Position numbers and translations under genes: made by a program. From contig CALINC010000068.1 in NCBI GenBank assembly GCA_938045195.1, positions 14,982 to 78,981 on the forward strand: 64,000 nucleotides of DNA, in the 5' to 3' direction. The notes under the pieces are model-generated. The model was not told the origin of the DNA, searched no databases, and worked only from the letters and a program-made list of their open reading frames with translations. Source of the stretch: an uncultured Treponema sp. (lineage in GTDB: Bacteria; Spirochaetota; Spirochaetia; Treponematales; Treponemataceae). Shown here piece after piece: positions 63,819-64,000 of the stretch; position 1 is the stretch's first letter, and each line of letters starts with the position of its first letter.

Positions 63819-63878
63819 TTTTTAAATAGCATATAAAAAATATTTGCATAATTTTGTTTTCGTTATTATTATAGGAAA

Positions 63879-63940
63879 CCTCTAAAAACCTCAATTTTTA
63901 GAAGGTGAGCTTTGCTCACCGGTTTACCTTAGATTTAACT
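63879..63940. repeat. 62-bp double-hairpin repeat, copy B
   Basis: Same as copy A (22264-22325) at 60 of 62 bases and in the same orientation. It lies between the PilZ promoter region and the 3' end of the SRP RNA. Confidence 0.85.
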
Positions 63941-63945
63941 AAAAT

Positions 63946-64000
63946 AAAAACCCGGGAACACTACGGCACAAAAAGAATTAATCTACCGCTGCTTCCTTCC
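63946..64000 (-). ncRNA. ffs: 4.5S SRP RNA, 3' part (5' part beyond the window)
   Basis: The minus strand reads GGAAGGAAGCAGC, the conserved domain-IV loop of bacterial SRP RNA, followed by GGTAGA, a GTGCCG segment and GTTCCCGGG as the closing 3' arm, then TTTTT as terminator. It binds Ffh to target membrane proteins. The 5' arm would lie past position 64000. Confidence 0.85.

Overview
The window looks like a chromosomal segment of a spirochaete, most likely an oral Treponema of the T. denticola type. This is inferred from AT-rich coding, long TPR proteins, a PilZ protein, homopolymeric G tracts in surface genes, an rpoN-tldD pair and many dispersed hairpin repeats. It was read from sequence alone and no database search was run.

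Left part (1-22.2 kb), mostly housekeeping: rpoN (cut by the left edge) and a TldD/PmbA protein on the minus strand; a hairpin-rich tandem repeat in front of a small lipoprotein gene; dnaB; a PTS-IIC-like permease; a TPR protein facing a fibronectin-III-like exported protein; an Rsm22-like protein; a large exported HELTH metallopeptidase-like protein; rsgA and murI; a zinc-dependent phospholipase C-like protein; sdaAB-sdaAA for serine deamination; and a 1100-residue membrane-anchored TPR protein that may be a periplasmic flagellar collar component. A perfect bidirectional terminator (22148-22187) closes this part.

Middle part (22.4-61.1 kb): about 38.6 kb of tightly packed minus-strand genes that make a surface glycan by a Wzx/Wzy-type route. 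Four activated-sugar pathways can be read: dTDP-L-rhamnose (rfbA, C, D, B), UDP-L-FucNAc (fnlA, B, C), UDP-2,3-diacetamido-mannuronic acid (wbpA, B, E, D, I, plus the amidotransferase wbpG) and a CMP-legionaminic-acid-like nonulosonate (legB, legC, legG, legI, legF, ptmE). Glycosyltransferases, a flippase and a polymerase complete the set. Passengers sit between the sugar genes: an AAA ATPase plus PD-(D/E)xK-like nuclease pair, four MNT/HEPN toxin-antitoxin-like pairs, a CotH-type lipoprotein gene broken at a G10 tract, an ATP-grasp gene carrying a G15 tract, a LysA-like decarboxylase, a FemAB-like acyltransferase and a truncated acetyltransferase copy. The two G tracts suggest phase variation of surface structures.

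Right part (61.1-64 kb): a non-coding stretch with a minus-strand terminator, a TPR gene and a PilZ (c-di-GMP) gene in one operon, and at the edge the 3' half of the 4.5S SRP RNA gene on the minus strand. A 62-bp double-hairpin repeat occurs once just beyond the end of the glycan operon and once beside the SRP RNA gene, in the same orientation and 41.6 kb apart.

Most striking observations: the four adjacent MNT/HEPN pairs, all with intact catalytic motifs; the two contingency G tracts; a nonulosonate locus with no intact LegH but with an ATP-grasp/decarboxylase/FemAB trio that could build an unusual N-acyl group; and two genes (sdaAB, pilZ) whose strong promoters imply almost leaderless mRNAs.
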